From Atkinsonella hypoxylon (lineage: Eukaryota > Ascomycota > Sordariomycetes > Hypocreales > Clavicipitaceae), in assembly GCA_000729835.1 (NCBI GenBank), contig JFHB01000134.1, forward strand, positions 1 to 64,000: DNA of 64,000 nucleotides, in the 5' to 3' direction. Below, piece by piece: positions 22,901 to 34,628 of the stretch; within the stretch, counting starts at the first letter, position 1; the number at the start of each line of letters is the position of its first letter. Below the pieces are notes generated by a model. The model was not told the origin of the DNA, did not search any database, and saw only the letters and a list, made by a program, of their open reading frames with translations. A program made the position numbers and the translations under genes.

Positions 22901-25900
22901 ATATCTAAAATAGAGCAACTTTAGAAGAAGCTTAGTGGAAGGAATTATATTCCTTTTACTAATAAAGAACTTAAAACTATACACTAATTCTATAAATTTT
23001 ACCGCTAAAATCTAGATTTCTAGATTTAAAAAAAGGATTTTATACCTTAGGAAAAAAGAAGCCTACTACTTTATCTTACTTACTATAAATTCGTTAATAG
23101 ACAGCTTAAATTGTACAACTAACTTAAGCTAGTAAAACTACCTTCTTACTAGAATACTATTAACGCTTCTATAGTATAGTAGGTGTAAAGGTAGGTTAAT
23201 AGAATTATTAATAAGGCTAAATCTACTAGACTTCTTATAGATTTACTAACAGTAATGCTAGAAGGAAAAGCTAAGGCTAGATTATCTAGATCTAATAGCT
23301 TAAGAAACACTATCTATAAAGCTAGTGCTAGTTCTACCTAGGATATTAAAGGAAAGTAAGTATAGAGATCTAGATTTATACTGCTTACTAAGGACCTAGA
23401 TTTATTAGATATACCTTAAACTACTAAGAAGAACTTACTAATTAAAGAACTAGCTAAAATCTTACTACTTTTATAGGCTTACTAAAGGTTTTATACCTTT
23501 AGGCTAAGGTATAAAGTAGAGAAAGCAGTAAAGCTACTTAAAAAAGGGAACCTCTTACTAGAATAGCTTATAGGTTTTTCTACAGAAATTAGTAGATAAC
23601 TTAATAGAATTAAGGGAGAATTAATTAATAAAATTAGCGAATTATAGAGAGAATTAAACAATAAAATTGCTGCTCTTTAGGTAGAGCAATAATACTTAGC
23701 CTAGAAGATAGAGATTATACCTAAGCCTTAAAATAAATACAATAAACAATACTATACCTAATAAAGCTTCTAGCTTAAGGATTATAGGTAAAGGGCTTTT
23801 AATTCTTACTTACCCCTAAAAAATAACTAGAACTAGAAGTAAGGTTAAAAGCAACCTTTAGGCAAAGGAAACTATATAATATAGAGATACTTTAAACACT
23901 TTAGTACTTTTCTAAAAGAATAAAAGCTACTATAATTTCTAAAGAATCTATTAGAGCAATACTATAATAGTAAAGCTAAGAAGAGCTAAGATACTAAAAA
24001 AAACTAAAATTAAGTATTTAGTAACTTTAAATATTAGTATATAAATTAATAAGCACTATACTATATTAGAAACAACAATCTCTAGCTAAATCTAGTAGAT
24101 AAAAGGCTAGATTTACGTTAGAAACAGAATAACTAAGGCAATATATAGTTCTAAACCCCTAAGGAATAGATAGATTCTATATAGAAGATTACTAATATTA
24201 GTTACTTTAAACCCTTTAATAATAGAAATATCTATAAGCTAATTTTATATAAAGAAAAGCACACTATTTTCTATAATATAGAGCTATAGATCTAAGCTGT
24301 TAAAGACTACTATAGCTATAGTGCAATTAATGCCTAAGAAGCTATTTACGTTAAGCTCTAAACTCTCTTTAAAGAGAACGCATTAATATAGTATAGATAG
24401 TATCTAGATTACTATAAAAAAACAGCTATTTTTAGCAGTTTAAACTCTATTTATACTACTATTTATAAAGAATTTAGTATATAGATTTAGAATGCAATAA
24501 TATAGCTAGATTTAGCTAAGTTTATAGAGTAAGATATAATTAAAGAAAAATTATTTAGAGAATTTACCTCTAAAGTATTCTAATATACTTATATAAATAG
24601 TAAAACTATAGATCTTTAGCTCCTTTTAAGACTCTATTATAAGCTATACCTAGGATTATAATAGCTATACTTAATTCTAATAGTAAAAGACCTAAGATTT
24701 ATATATATTACTATAGTAAATAATAAGGTTAAAGATCTATAAAAATGCTTTAAGGATCTAAAAAAACAATAAAAGTTAGAAGACTATAAGGAAGGTACTA
24801 ATGCTTACTATACTTAAAGTAAATTTAACAGTAAGAACTCTAAAAACAATAAAGTAGCCTAAGGTAACTAGACTAACTAGAATAGAAGCAATAGTTAATT
24901 TTAGTTCTAACCTCTATTCTATAAAAATTACTAGAATAATTATACTTAATACCTACTGTAAAACTAAAGAAATTAGCTACTAAGAGAGCAGTAACCTTAG
25001 CCTTAGTAAAACTAGGATTTAGGGGCTAGCTAGAATTATTAGCTAAAGCTATAGTATCCTTAGTAGCCTTAACGTTTCTAATAATAGAGCTTACTATAGA
25101 ATAATAAGGAATATACCTATATAATAACGTTTAAAGATAAATCTAACTAAAAAGACTATAAAAAGTACCTTAAAAGCTATAAATACTAGCTAATAGAAGA
25201 AGAAGAAATAGTTAATGCTAAAAAACTACTAATTAGCTTAGAATTTAACTTTATTAAAACCTATTTTACTAAAAGTAAAGAAAAGTAAAAGAAAAAGGTT
25301 TAGATAAAGGTAGACTAAAAGGATTTATAGAGAATCTAGATAGAGTAAGTAGTTAAAGTAGTTATAAAGCTATAGCTTATTAAATCTAGTATTCTAAAGT
25401 TAAATTTCTTTCTAAAGATTCCTATTTAATTCTATAATAAAGAACTATTATATTAGATCTACCTAAATACTAAAACCTCTTTAGTGCTAGTTAATAAAGT
25501 ATAGTTAACTTAGTTTAGTTAGAATATAAAATAGGCAAAAATAGAGCTAAAACTAGTTACTAAAGTGCAATTGTCCTTCTATATCTCTAAGACAGCTACA
25601 TTTAACTTCTACATCCTTAGATCTATATATAGTGTGCCTATAACTAACTATTTTACAGTTATAGCTAATATAATAAGTAACCTAGAACTAAAGCTTCTTC
25701 TAGGTTTAACCTTTCTCTATAATTATAGTGTTAAAATCGATTTTATTCGCCCTAAGGCTACTATTAGGTCTATTTATAATATAGTTATAGAAATAGGTAT
25801 CTTCTAGCTAATTTTAAAGATTCTACATTAGAATGTAACAGCAGCATAAGCTATAATAATTCCGCTAAAATCGTAGGAGTATATTCTAGTTAAATAGAAG

Positions 25901-26791
25901 AAGGTACTAGCTAATAAGAAGGCTACTGCCTACTATATATACTTAAAATTTAACCTTATCCTAGATACATTACTTAGTATAACTAACTAGGAATAAATAG
26001 TAGCCTATAACTATTTAGATAAATTTATTATAATCTAGAAAAATTAAAAGGTTGCTTATCTTTAGCATAATAAAGGGCTTAAGGTTAACTATATAATTAT
26101 AAACCTATTTAATTTATATATATATTTTTCTAAGGATATTGCACCTAATAATAGTCTATTGCCTACAGAAGATTATAAAACTTAGGAAGAAGGTAACAGT
26201 AGTAGATTTAACCCTAAGAAAGTTAATAATAGTATTTCTATATATAGAATCTCTTGTCCTAAGGATATACTATATATCTGCAATAAATATAAGGTTAAGG
26301 TAGGAAACTTAAACCTAAACGTTACAGCTAAACTTATTAACTTAACGAATAAATACAACATTTATTGTAATAGAGGTATTGTTCTTATGCCTAAAGACTA
26401 GCATATAAGAGTGGATCTAGTAGATAGATAGCAGAAGCAGCTAAAACCCGTTTAAATCTACCTACTAGGAGCTAAAGATAAAGCTAAGCTAGATAAGGTT
26501 TACAATAAGCTGTATTTAAGTGGAAAGATGTTGTATTTAGACAACCTAGCAGCTATAGCCTGCCCAGCCTTTATAGTGTAGATTAAAACCCTAACGGAAA
26601 GGAAAGAACGAGTTGTAGTTAATATAAGGCTACTTAACAGTGTAGTAATGCTAGATATGTACCCCTCTGCTGGATTAATTAGATATTATAGCAGATACGC
26701 GTAGTAAGAAGATGTTTTCGCTCTTTAATGCATTAGGGTTTTTCTACTAGCTTCCTGTAAGACAAGAGCACTGATCTCGCATAGTAGTAAT
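22901..26791 (+). pseudogene. Gypsy-A2 gag, protease and start of RT
   Basis: The gag start is ATA at 22901 where A1 has ATG. The frame runs as in A1. The protease site is at about 25455-25490 as L-N-T-K-T-S-L (Asp to Asn, Gly to Lys), and the adjoining open 80-codon stretch is 25565-25807. RT begins around 26590; the part from about 26560 to 26791 is far less mutated than the same part of A1. Copia 2 interrupts RT at 26791, and the frame resumes at 34629. Confidence 0.83.
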
Positions 26792-27485
26792 TATTGAATA
26801 TAATAGGGATTACAGGACTAGATATCTAAGAGGGTAGTGGTCTCTTAGATTTAGCACCTGTAATTGCTCCTAGCAATTATTACGTAGTGGAAGCAGCAGC
26901 GGCCTAAATCAAGCTGTAGTGTATAGTATAGATCACGTAGAGGCAATAGATAACTGTAATAGTGGTATCTTTATATTAAGAGCGCTGTAACAAACTTAGT
27001 GAGGGTAGGATCTTAAATCTTTCTAGTCCCTTATAGACCCTCTAACTATATTAGCGGGCTGTAGTCGCTAGAAGGGGCTTATAGGCTACTTTATAATTTC
27101 CGCAAAAAGATTTACTATATAAAAACAAAAAAATCGACTTACAGCTATACAAACAAGACGCCTACGTGCACAATTTAACAAATTCCACTAATAATAAGCA
27201 ACCCTTATAAGCAACTCTATCCAACAATTATACTATTAGATAGCCCTAATTCTTAGCTTTTAAATGGTATACCTCTTGAATTTCTACTATTGCTAGTTGT
27301 AGAGAAAATCGCAGTTAAAGTTGACTATAGGTTAGGCAACTTTGCCCTAGTTAAATCTAGATGTTTACATCTAGTAACAACAATATCTCTACTAAAAATT
27401 AACGTAACAAGACCTAATAAGGGTTACGTGATAGAGCAACTAGTAGGCATAAAAATAGGCTATATAGGGTAGCTTATTTTTAACA
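26792..27485 (-). repeat. Copia copy 2 3' LTR
   Basis: The LTR is 694 bp. Read on the - strand it begins TGTTAAAAATAAGC and ends CCCTATTATATTCAATA, originally CAACA. A 60-codon antisense frame lies at 27290-27472. Confidence 0.94.
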
Positions 27486-27493
27486 CTCCCTCT
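27486..27493 (-). promoter_or_regulatory. Copia copy 2 polypurine tract
   Basis: AGAGGGAG on the - strand directly abuts the 3' LTR, the standard primer site for plus-strand DNA synthesis. Confidence 0.7.
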
Positions 27494-27721
27494 AGAAATG
27501 TAAGAAGTAACCAGTTCTATAAGCAACTTAGCTCCTTTAAAGGATATCTAAGTTAGAATTAACCAACAAAATACAGTACTAATAACAGAACCAAAATAAC
27601 ATAACTAATTCCAGGGTAGTTATAGTTGAATATAACTAGTTGTTGTTAATTGTTTTTGTTGTTTTCGATTTTTAACTGTTTTTTGTTGTTTTTTCGATTT
27701 TTTCGAGTGTTTTTGTTGCTT
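27494..27721 (-). other. Copia copy 2 3' untranslated region
   Basis: This lies between the end of the polyprotein frame and the polypurine tract. It contains a stretch of TTGTT/TTTTCGATTTTT-like motifs at about 27650-27720. No frame or conserved site is recognised. Confidence 0.6.
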
Positions 27722-30700
27722 TTATAAGCTAGCTAGAAAGCTCTAGTAACTTAATGAATTGTTGATGCTTTTAAATAGTAAGAGGCTTAGTTAGGCCATC
27801 TGCTAGCATCTAATTCGTATTAATATAACTAACCTTAGCTATACCTTTACGAATCTTTTCCCTAATATAGTTAAACTTCAAAAGGGTGTGCTTAGTTCTA
27901 CTATACAACGTTAGGTTGTAAGCAGTAACTATAGCGCCTTAATTATTACACCTAATAGGAATAGAAGGGGTTAAAGGCAGCTTTATCTCCTTAAAAAGGC
28001 CGTAGAGCTACTCTAATTCCCTTATAGCTTTAGATAATACATTGGATTCTGCTTCTAATGTAGAAAGAGCAATAGTACTAGCTTTCTTTAATTTCCAGCT
28101 AATAGGTCCACCAGCTAGCTTATATAGATAAGTATAGGTTAATTTAGAAGAGACTTTGTTACTAGCAAAATCGCTTTCGCAATAACTAAGGAGGGTCTTA
28201 AGTACTTCTTTACAACTAATAGAACTATTAGAAGCTTTAGAAGAAGACCCTATAGGGTGTAGACTAGAACGCTTATAAATAATAGCAAAGCTTCTAGTAC
28301 TACTTAAGTACCTTAGAAGGTGCTTAGAGGCGTTTAGGTGCTCTATATAGGGCTTAGCTAGAAAAGTTAATAGCTACTGAACAGAAAAAGCAATATCAGC
28401 CCTAGTTAGCAACATAAGGTACATTATAGTGCCTATTATACTCTAATAAAGCTTATAATCGGATTTTAAGAGAAGTTTTGTAACTAGTTGCTTTAGAATT
28501 CCCAGCTGTATAGAGATAGAAGCTAGCTTAGTATTTAGCATTTTAAATCTTTTTAAGGCTTCAAGGATGTATTAAGATTAGTGGATTTTAATAGACCTTT
28601 TAGACCTATTATAGGTAATTTATACACCTAGAAAGAATTCTACTAGTTCTCTATCTTCTATTAGATAAGCTTAATTTAGTAGCTTTTTAAGCTTATTAAT
28701 ATATCGTAAATTAGGCCTAATTAGAAGACAGTTATCTACATAAGTAGCAATATATGTAGATATAGCTGGGTTATAAAAGACTGCTGGGTCTAATATAAGA
28801 GGTTTAAATCTATGCTTTTGAAGTAATTCCGTTAGAATTTGCTGCTATTCTCTAGGACTTTACTTTAAACTATAGAGGGATTTTTCTAGCTTAATTACTT
28901 GCTCTTTAGAGGGCTTGTAATTACAGCTTTTTAGTAGCTTAGCTACTGATAGCGATGCTTACTCTGTAAATTTAACGAATCTATCTAGGATTTCCATATA
29001 AATAGCTTCTTTTAGCTTGCTATTTAAAAACGCTCCTATAAAATCGATTTACTCAACTTCCTAGTTATTAAAAGCTGCAAGAGCTAATAATATACGCTAG
29101 CTAGAAGGAATACTAGTTGCAGCAAAGGTCTCTAGATAGTCTTAACCTTCTATTTGCATAAATCCCTTAGCAATAAGGCAGGCCTTATATTTAATAGAAT
29201 TATTTTCTTTATTCTTTTTAAGCCTATAAATAAGCCTATTCTTTAGAACTCTTTAGCCCTTAGGTACTTAGTCTTTCCCTATAAATTTAAAGGTTCTAGC
29301 AGCTAATAGCTGCTTAAATTCGCTATAGGTAGCTTCTATCTAATGCTGCTTAGTAGAGCTTTTTAGGGCTTACTTCTATGTGTTAAGAAGTTCATCTTTA
29401 TTACTATTAGAAGTAATAGCTGCTTTAGTCCTTGCCTTAAAGCATAGATCCTTAATTAAGGAAAATATGTCTCCATCTAAATCTATAGCATTAGCATCAA
29501 TAGATTTAGCTTCAGCTTCTATAGGTTCTATATTAGCCTAAGGGGCTTCTATAGATATAGGGGCTTTAGGGGCCTCTACAGCTTCTATAGGGTTGCTTAG
29601 TAGAAGAGCTTAATCTACAGGTTCTAGTAGATAATTCAGCACATCTAGATAACTAGGATAAGGATACTTAGGAGTATAATTATCCACTAATTGCTGCTTG
29701 TTATTGATTTCTCCCTCTAAAGGATTATCCACTATAGAACTAATAGGAACCTTAGGGATGCCCTATGAAATAGAACCTATTCCTTCTATAATTTTAACGA
29801 AGCTAGTCTTTATAACAGCTTATTTAGAGGGGATATATATTAGATATACATTAGAACCTAGTGTAGCTAAAAGTCTACTAGAAATAGTTCTTTTAGCTAG
29901 CTTCTGCAACCTAGATCGTTGTTCTAAAGGAATTAGAACTTCGCAATAGGAGCCTATAGCCCTTATTTTAGTAAAATTAGGCTTATAGGTCTTAGAAGGC
30001 TCTAAATTAGCTAGATATAGCTGTTTAGGACTTAGTGGTTTAGTACTATTCGCAGTAGTATTAACTAAATCCACTATAGCAGGAAGGATGTAAGACTATA
30101 GATATAGAGGTAATTATAACTACTGTAGAGTAGCATATAAACGGTCTAGAAGTACCCTTATAGCTCTTTCTATTAGCCTATTCTGTTTATAAATATAGGG
30201 GCAAGAGGTGCTAAAGTAAATACCCTTAGAAGATAGCTAAGCTTACAACTTAGTATTAATTTCTATACTACTATTAAAATAAAGGTGTTTAGGGTAGCAG
30301 TTATACTGGTTCTTTAATTCCTTAAAGAAGCCTTTAATGCAGCTATAAAGAGTAGAACTCTCTTTATTAGCTAGATTAAAAGACTATTTATACCGTAATT
30401 TTCTATTAATTAGAAAAAGAACTAGAGGCCTTTTGTTGTGCAGTATAGGCTCTATTTTAACAGTATCTCCCTCTATAATATCTAAACATCTAGGGGGGTT
30501 AGGAATAGTACGCTTGCTAGGTCTTTTAACAGCTTTAGCTTAATTACAAGCTAGGCAGTTAAAATCCTTTTCCTTGATTTTTGTAAAATCAGGAATACCT
30601 TTAGTAATAGAAGCAGTCTTCTTTAGTAAAAGGAGTCCTATATGCCCTAATCTAACATACTAAGTAGCAGCTAATTCTAGGAGCTTCTTATAGGAAGAAG

Positions 30701-32994
30701 AAGCAGTAGGATTACTACTAGAATTATTATTAGAGCTAGCTTCCTGTTGCTCCCTATCTTGCTAGATCTCTTAAGAACTACAGGCCTTGTTTAAGGGATC
30801 TAGACAGCTATTTCCTCTAATATCTAGTAACTTAGGATTTAGACCTTCTAAATCTCTATTATTAGAAGGAATCTAACTAGGAGCCCGTTTAGGAACTAGG
30901 GCTAATAGCTCTATAGCATCGTTATTAGTATTATCTTCTTCTTCTTTAAAATCAGATAATTCCTTGATTTAGCTATATTCCTTAGGATTAAAACTAAGCT
31001 GTTAAGGGATTTAAACCTCTATAGAATAACTAGCATTATAACCGCTATTATAACTATTGCTAGTAAATTCTATATAAGAGAGATTTACGTGGTTTTTATA
31101 CACTCTAGAGGTCTCTTGCCCCTTAAGCTATAAGAAGAAACCATGCTTTTTAGGATTTAGAAGCCTACAGCAGCTTCTATTAGCTAGAAATAGCTAATTT
31201 CTAAGGAGAGTGCCCCTTATTAAATAGTGCTTTAGACTACTTATTAGGTTGGTATCTAAACCTAGGCAATATAGAGCATCCTTTAGAGCTAAAGGCCTAT
31301 ATTTAGCTGGATTTGTACTAACTAGTACCTAGAATACAGCAGTTCCCTGTCCTTTAGGATAAATAGGACCTTCTCTAGTAGCAATAGGCGCGGTTTTACC
31401 CTTTTTTATAGGCTTAAAAGTCCTAAAAAATGCCTTATTGTTAACTATATAACAGGTGGAACCTGTATTGTATAGTAAGAAGTTTTTAATTATTCTATTA
31501 GAATAGTTAAAAGAAGGGGTATTATTATTAGTAGTACTAGTATCACTAGTAGTAGATTCTGTATCTAAATCGTAAGAATCATTACTACTAGAACTGCTAA
31601 ATTCACTATCGGAATCTATAGTATCCTGGTTGCTAGTAGATAGGTTATAGCAACCTATAGTAAAAGCAGCTTCTCTATCCTTATTCCTAGAATTTTTGTT
31701 ACTTCTTCTTCAGCCCTTCTACTTCTTCTTATTCTTAGAGGCTTTATCTTAATCTTTTTCTTTAAAGGCATTAGAATCGTTAGAATTAGAATTAGAATTC
31801 TTCTTCTAATTAGGAGGATTCTTTCCTTAATTAGCCTTATTATTAAAACTATTAGAATTAGAAGCTTTATAACTAAGAGCCTTAGATATAGAGGAGCTTT
31901 TATCTCTTTGTTCTTCTAATAAGTTAGCTATAAGGAACTGTAAATTCAGCATTTTTACAGATAGACCTTATGCTCTAGCAGCTCTAATAGAATATCGCTG
32001 CCTTTTAGCCTAGCTAGGGAAGGTCTTCTTTAAAGCATTAATATAATAATTTACCTAGTTAATAGGATTAATAGCTACACTATAGAGCTGTAATCTAGCT
32101 AGTAAATTATTAAATTCAGCATTAAAGGCCTCTAAAGATCCTTTATAGTTCAAAAACGATAAGTTATAATAACTAGTATATAGCGTACTACGTTGTATTT
32201 TAGCACTCTGCGAATATTGCCTAACTAGAACGTTATAGGCATCTACAGAGGACTTATGCTAGCTTATAGCAGCTTAAGGTCTAGATTAGCAACTATCTCT
32301 TATAATTATAAGGATAATAGCTTGCTCTAAATCTACTAAAGTACTAGCTATACTTAGATTATTAATAAATTAAGGGAATTCTAGTGCTCTAAATTAAATA
32401 GTTAAAGCTTACTTCTACTGTTTAAAATTTTTAGGGCCTTTTAGCTTAGCAGCCTCTAGAATAGAGTGGACCTTCTTATTTAACTCTTTTATAGTGCCTT
32501 TATTAAAAGCAGGCAGAAAAGTAGCACTATTAGAGGAACTAGAAGGTTTAGGGGCTTTAAAAGAGACTTTAGAAGCTCTTTTAGAAGTAACAGGATCTAC
32601 TACCTTAGAGGGAGACCCTATAGAGAGATTACCTATAGATGTAATTATAGTATCTAATTTACTTAGTAAATTAGCTATATTACCTTCATTTTAGCTTTAT
32701 TTTGCTTCACTATGCCTAATGAATCTATTTAGGGTCTCTTGTTGCTTATCCATTTAAGCTTTTAGATCAGCTTGAACATTATAGACTTGCACTAACTACT
32801 CTTTCAGAAGCTAATCTAGCTTCTTTTAGAGCCTTCTTAGCTGTATAATCTTCTTTATTAGAAGAGGAATCTACTGGCTAAGGGGGGAACCTTACTGGAC
32901 TAGGAAAGCTAGTAGCAGCTGTAGCTAGTGTACTAGAACCACTACCCTGTTTAGGGCTTGTGCTCTTTCCCTTGCCTGTTCCTTTTAGTGCTAT
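27722..32994 (-). pseudogene. Copia copy 2 gag-pol polyprotein, RIP-broken
   Basis: One - strand frame covers all Copia domains. Gag is at about 31700-32994, starting at an ATA in place of ATG. The protease reads LLYNTGSTCY at 31458-31469, with the catalytic Asp changed to Asn. Integrase spans about 29700-31200; its C-terminal part survives as an open 84-codon frame at 29820-30074. The RT catalytic box is Y-V-D-N at 28731-28742. RNase H has the STLEAES segment (about 28035-28065) and the signature ADGLTKP at about 27784-27804, close to the stop at 27722-27724. Stops are TAG/TAA only. Together these would form the virus-like particle, copy RNA and integrate the cDNA. Confidence 0.88.
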
Positions 32995-33908
32995 TTTTAA
33001 GGGTTTTAATAGCTAATTTAACGCTCTTTATAGCTAATTATAGCCTAAATTACAGTGGAAATAGTAGTAAATAACAGTAATAATTCTTACTAAATAAAGG
33101 CTAGAAGTGCTCTATATTTTCAGAAATTATACTGAGATTTTTCTCCAATTTCTTTTGTAACAGGTATAACGGGCTCTAAGGCTGCGTTATATCGCGATCT
33201 ATATATATATACAATTTGTATAGCAGACTAGATTGACAAGCGGTTGCGAGGGGCATAAAACATAGGTCCTAGCTATTTTTAGCTAAAAAATTCAGGAGAT
33301 TCTTCTCTAATTAGGTTCTAATAAATTAGTGGAGACCTAGGTACAGCTAATTTAGGGATATCTAGCTAATTCCCACTTCAAAATCCCGACTAATAGGATT
33401 ACTATATAAATTAATTCTGCAACCAAAAACACAGGAATATCTGCAACAAGAGCTGTTAGGCGTGCACTACAAATTGTAGTATAGCTACTAACAGAGGTGC
33501 ACAGGGTGCACGATATACGAGATAACAGCACAATAACAAGCGATGCAGTGCAGCGCTAAGCTTATTTCTTAATAGAAATAATTAATTAGGCAGTGCCTAA
33601 TAAAACGATTTACAGTGCGAATGTAATGTGTACAGATGTATATATTTTAATGTTGCGCAACAATAGAACCTAGCTATTAAGAATAGCTTTAAAAATGTAT
33701 ATACATAGGGTGCATAGAGTGCAGGAGGCATAGGGTGGGCAGAATGAAAACACTAGTATAGTGGCTAGCAATGTGTGTGTAGTAGGTATTAATAGCTTCT
33801 AGTAAGCTACTAATGGTAGCAATAGCTGCTAGCGCAGGTCTTAATATAGCTTCTAGTGGGTAATACAGTACACAATAGTAGATTTCAGCGGGCTAACAGC
33901 TTGCAGAT
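32995..33908 (-). other. Copia copy 2 leader
   Basis: Non-coding leader of about 0.9 kb, matching 2987-3925 of copy 1 with small indels. No frame is supported. Confidence 0.6.
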
Positions 33909-33929
33909 AGGTCTTCCGGGCTTATAACC
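33909..33929 (-). promoter_or_regulatory. Copia copy 2 primer binding site
   Basis: GGTTATAAGCCCGGAAGACC on the - strand abuts the 5' LTR, as in copy 1. It is complementary to an initiator tRNA anticodon arm. Confidence 0.7.
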
Positions 33930-34623
33930 TATTAAATATAATAGGGATTACAGGACTAGATATCTAAGAGGGTAGTGGTCTCTTAGATTTAGCACCTGTA
34001 ATTGCTCCTAGCAATTATTACGTAGTAGAAGCAGCAGCGGCCTAAATTAAGCTGTAGTGTATAGTATAGATCACGTAGAGGCAATAGATAACTGTAATAG
34101 TAGTATCTTTATATTAAGAGCGCTATAACGAACTTAGTAAGGGTAGAATCTTAAATTTTTCCAGTCCCTTATAGACCCTCTAACTATATCGGCAGGCTGT
34201 AGTTACTAGAAGGGGCTTATAGGCTACTTTATAATTTCTGCAAAAAGATTTACTATATAAAAACAAAAAAATTAACTTACGGCTATATAAACGAGATGCT
34301 TACGTGCATAATTTAACAAATTCTACTAATAATAAGCAACCCTTATAAGCAACTCTATCTAACAATTATACTATTAAATAGCCCTAATTCTTAGCTTTTA
34401 AATAGTATACTTCTTGAATTTCTACTATTGCTAGTTGTAGAGAAAATCGCAGTTAAAGTTAACTATAGGTTAGGCAACTTTGCCCTAGTCAAATCTAGAT
34501 GTTTGCATCTAGTAACAACGATATCTCTACCAAAAATCAACGTAACAAGACCTAATAAGGGTCACGTGATAGAGCAACTAGTAGGCATAAAAATAGGCTA
34601 TACAGGGTAGCTTATTTTTAACA
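33930..34623 (-). repeat. Copia copy 2 5' LTR
   Basis: The LTR is 694 bp and pairs with 26792-27485. A 60-codon antisense frame is at 34428-34610. Confidence 0.94.
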
Positions 34624-34628
34624 GTAAT

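Larger units (their letters stand above)
26792..34623 (-). mobile_element. Copia copy 2, complete element
   Basis: The element is 7,832 bp with identical-length 694-bp LTRs and a 5-bp target duplication GTAAT at 26787-26791 and 34624-34628. Its removal restores the RT sequence of Gypsy-A as seen in A1 (about 21980-21995). On the - strand from the right: 5' LTR, primer site, leader, gag, protease, integrase, RT, RNase H, polypurine tract, 3' LTR. This protein order defines Ty1/Copia. Confidence 0.95.

Noticed and set aside
29698..29949. 83-codon + strand frame in Copia 2
   Set aside because: Antisense to the surviving integrase frame 29820-30074 on the - strand, which fits the Copia polyprotein.
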